Assembly: GCF_016901955.1 (NCBI RefSeq)
Contig: NZ_JACJLC010000006.1
Location: 1-64,000, forward strand
Length of the DNA stretch: 64,000 nucleotides
DNA from: Pseudoflavonifractor phocaeensis
GTDB taxonomy: Bacteria > Bacillota > Clostridia > Oscillospirales > Oscillospiraceae
Reading direction: 5' to 3'
Position 1 is the stretch's first letter, and each line of letters begins with the position of its first letter. The notes under the pieces were generated by a model. That model saw only the letters and a list, made by a program, of their open reading frames with translations, did no database searches and had not been told where the DNA came from. This document shows positions 63,845-64,000 of the stretch, in pieces. Made by a program: the position numbers and the translations under genes.

Positions 63845-64000
63845 ATGGATACAGACCACGGTGCGATAGGCCTCCGCGCCATTGACGCCGCCCTGCTCCC
63901 CGCCTTCGTACCCTATCTGACTGGGGATACCGTCCGGGCCATAGGGGGTGGAATGCCCGGCCTCACCGCCCTGGGGGCGGTGACCGGCGACCTCCGGGCC
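63845..64000 (+). CDS. Partial gene at the window edge, possibly acetyltransferase-like
   Basis: The first 52 codons of a gene starting at ATG 63845, 3 bases after the DUF4157 stop, with GGGGG upstream. The segment LRAIDAALLPAFVPYLTGDT followed by LTALGAVTGDLRA has the rhythm of a GNAT acetyltransferase N-terminus, but too little is present to be sure. Its closeness to the DUF4157 gene suggests an operon partner. Confidence 0.45.
   Translation, partial: MDTDHGAIGLRAIDAALLPAFVPYLTGDTVRAIGGGMPGLTALGAVTGDLRA

Overview
The window is a GC-rich chromosomal segment of a monoderm gut-type Firmicute, most likely an Oscillospiraceae relative (Flavonifractor/Pseudoflavonifractor/Lawsonibacter type). 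This is inferred from the SLH-type S-layer precursor and its signal peptide, the MetH that lacks a reactivation domain but has a separate reactivation protein, Bacillota-style AGGAGG ribosome sites, and short GTAGGGGCGG hairpin repeats. No rRNA, tRNA, CRISPR array, integrase or transposase was found.

Layout. (1) 0.3-6.4 kb, minus strand: an unusual fusion of a low-molecular-weight tyrosine phosphatase to MiaA, an orphan phage-fibre-like protein, and a metF - reactivation protein - metH operon. (2) 6.6-37.9 kb, plus strand: one tightly packed operon for a contractile injection system (CIS) of the Afp/PVC/MAC family. It opens with a GVVCGL-type CIS-associated protein and an envelope module: a pseudokinase with a C-terminal membrane anchor, a membrane pseudo-cyclase, a membrane MORN protein, a TolC-like exported protein and a long exported coiled-coil protein. 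The particle genes follow: DUF4255 terminator, DUF4280 PAAR-like tip, sheath, tube, a tail-chaperone-like pair with a likely -1 frameshift, a tube-initiator-like protein with a coiled-coil tail, a 910-residue ruler or adaptor candidate, two CIS-tube adaptors, split hub and spike, gp25, two baseplate wedge proteins, gpI-like protein, and a STAS protein. (3) 37.9-38.8 kb: terminators, repeats and a small fibre-like protein. (4) 38.8-44.8 kb, minus strand: a large SLH S-layer protein, an ABC exporter and a 54-residue peptide with its own promoter and terminator. (5) 45.0-60.0 kb, plus strand: a twelve-gene surface-polysaccharide operon containing an initiating sugar transferase, glycosyltransferases, two Wzz-like proteins (one fused to a degenerate GGDEF domain), a polymerase, a radical SAM enzyme, a pyruvyl transferase and a flippase. 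(6) 60.0-64.0 kb: the CIS resumes with the AAA+ ATPase (minus strand) and, divergently, a DUF4157 protein with an intact HExxH motif, then a partial gene.

How it may work together (inference). The CIS particle is nearly complete, but I see no large tail fibre and no capsid, terminase or lysis genes, so it is not a prophage. The dedicated membrane and exported proteins encoded first in the operon could dock, sense for, or release the particle at the envelope. The S-layer and its possible pyruvylated anchoring glycan lie between the two halves of the CIS locus, so one island appears to specify the cell surface together with the machine that must attach to or cross it. The points I rate most worth checking are the envelope module, the frameshift site at 22455-22461, the looped-out ribosome site of the sheath gene, and the pair of degenerate signalling enzymes.
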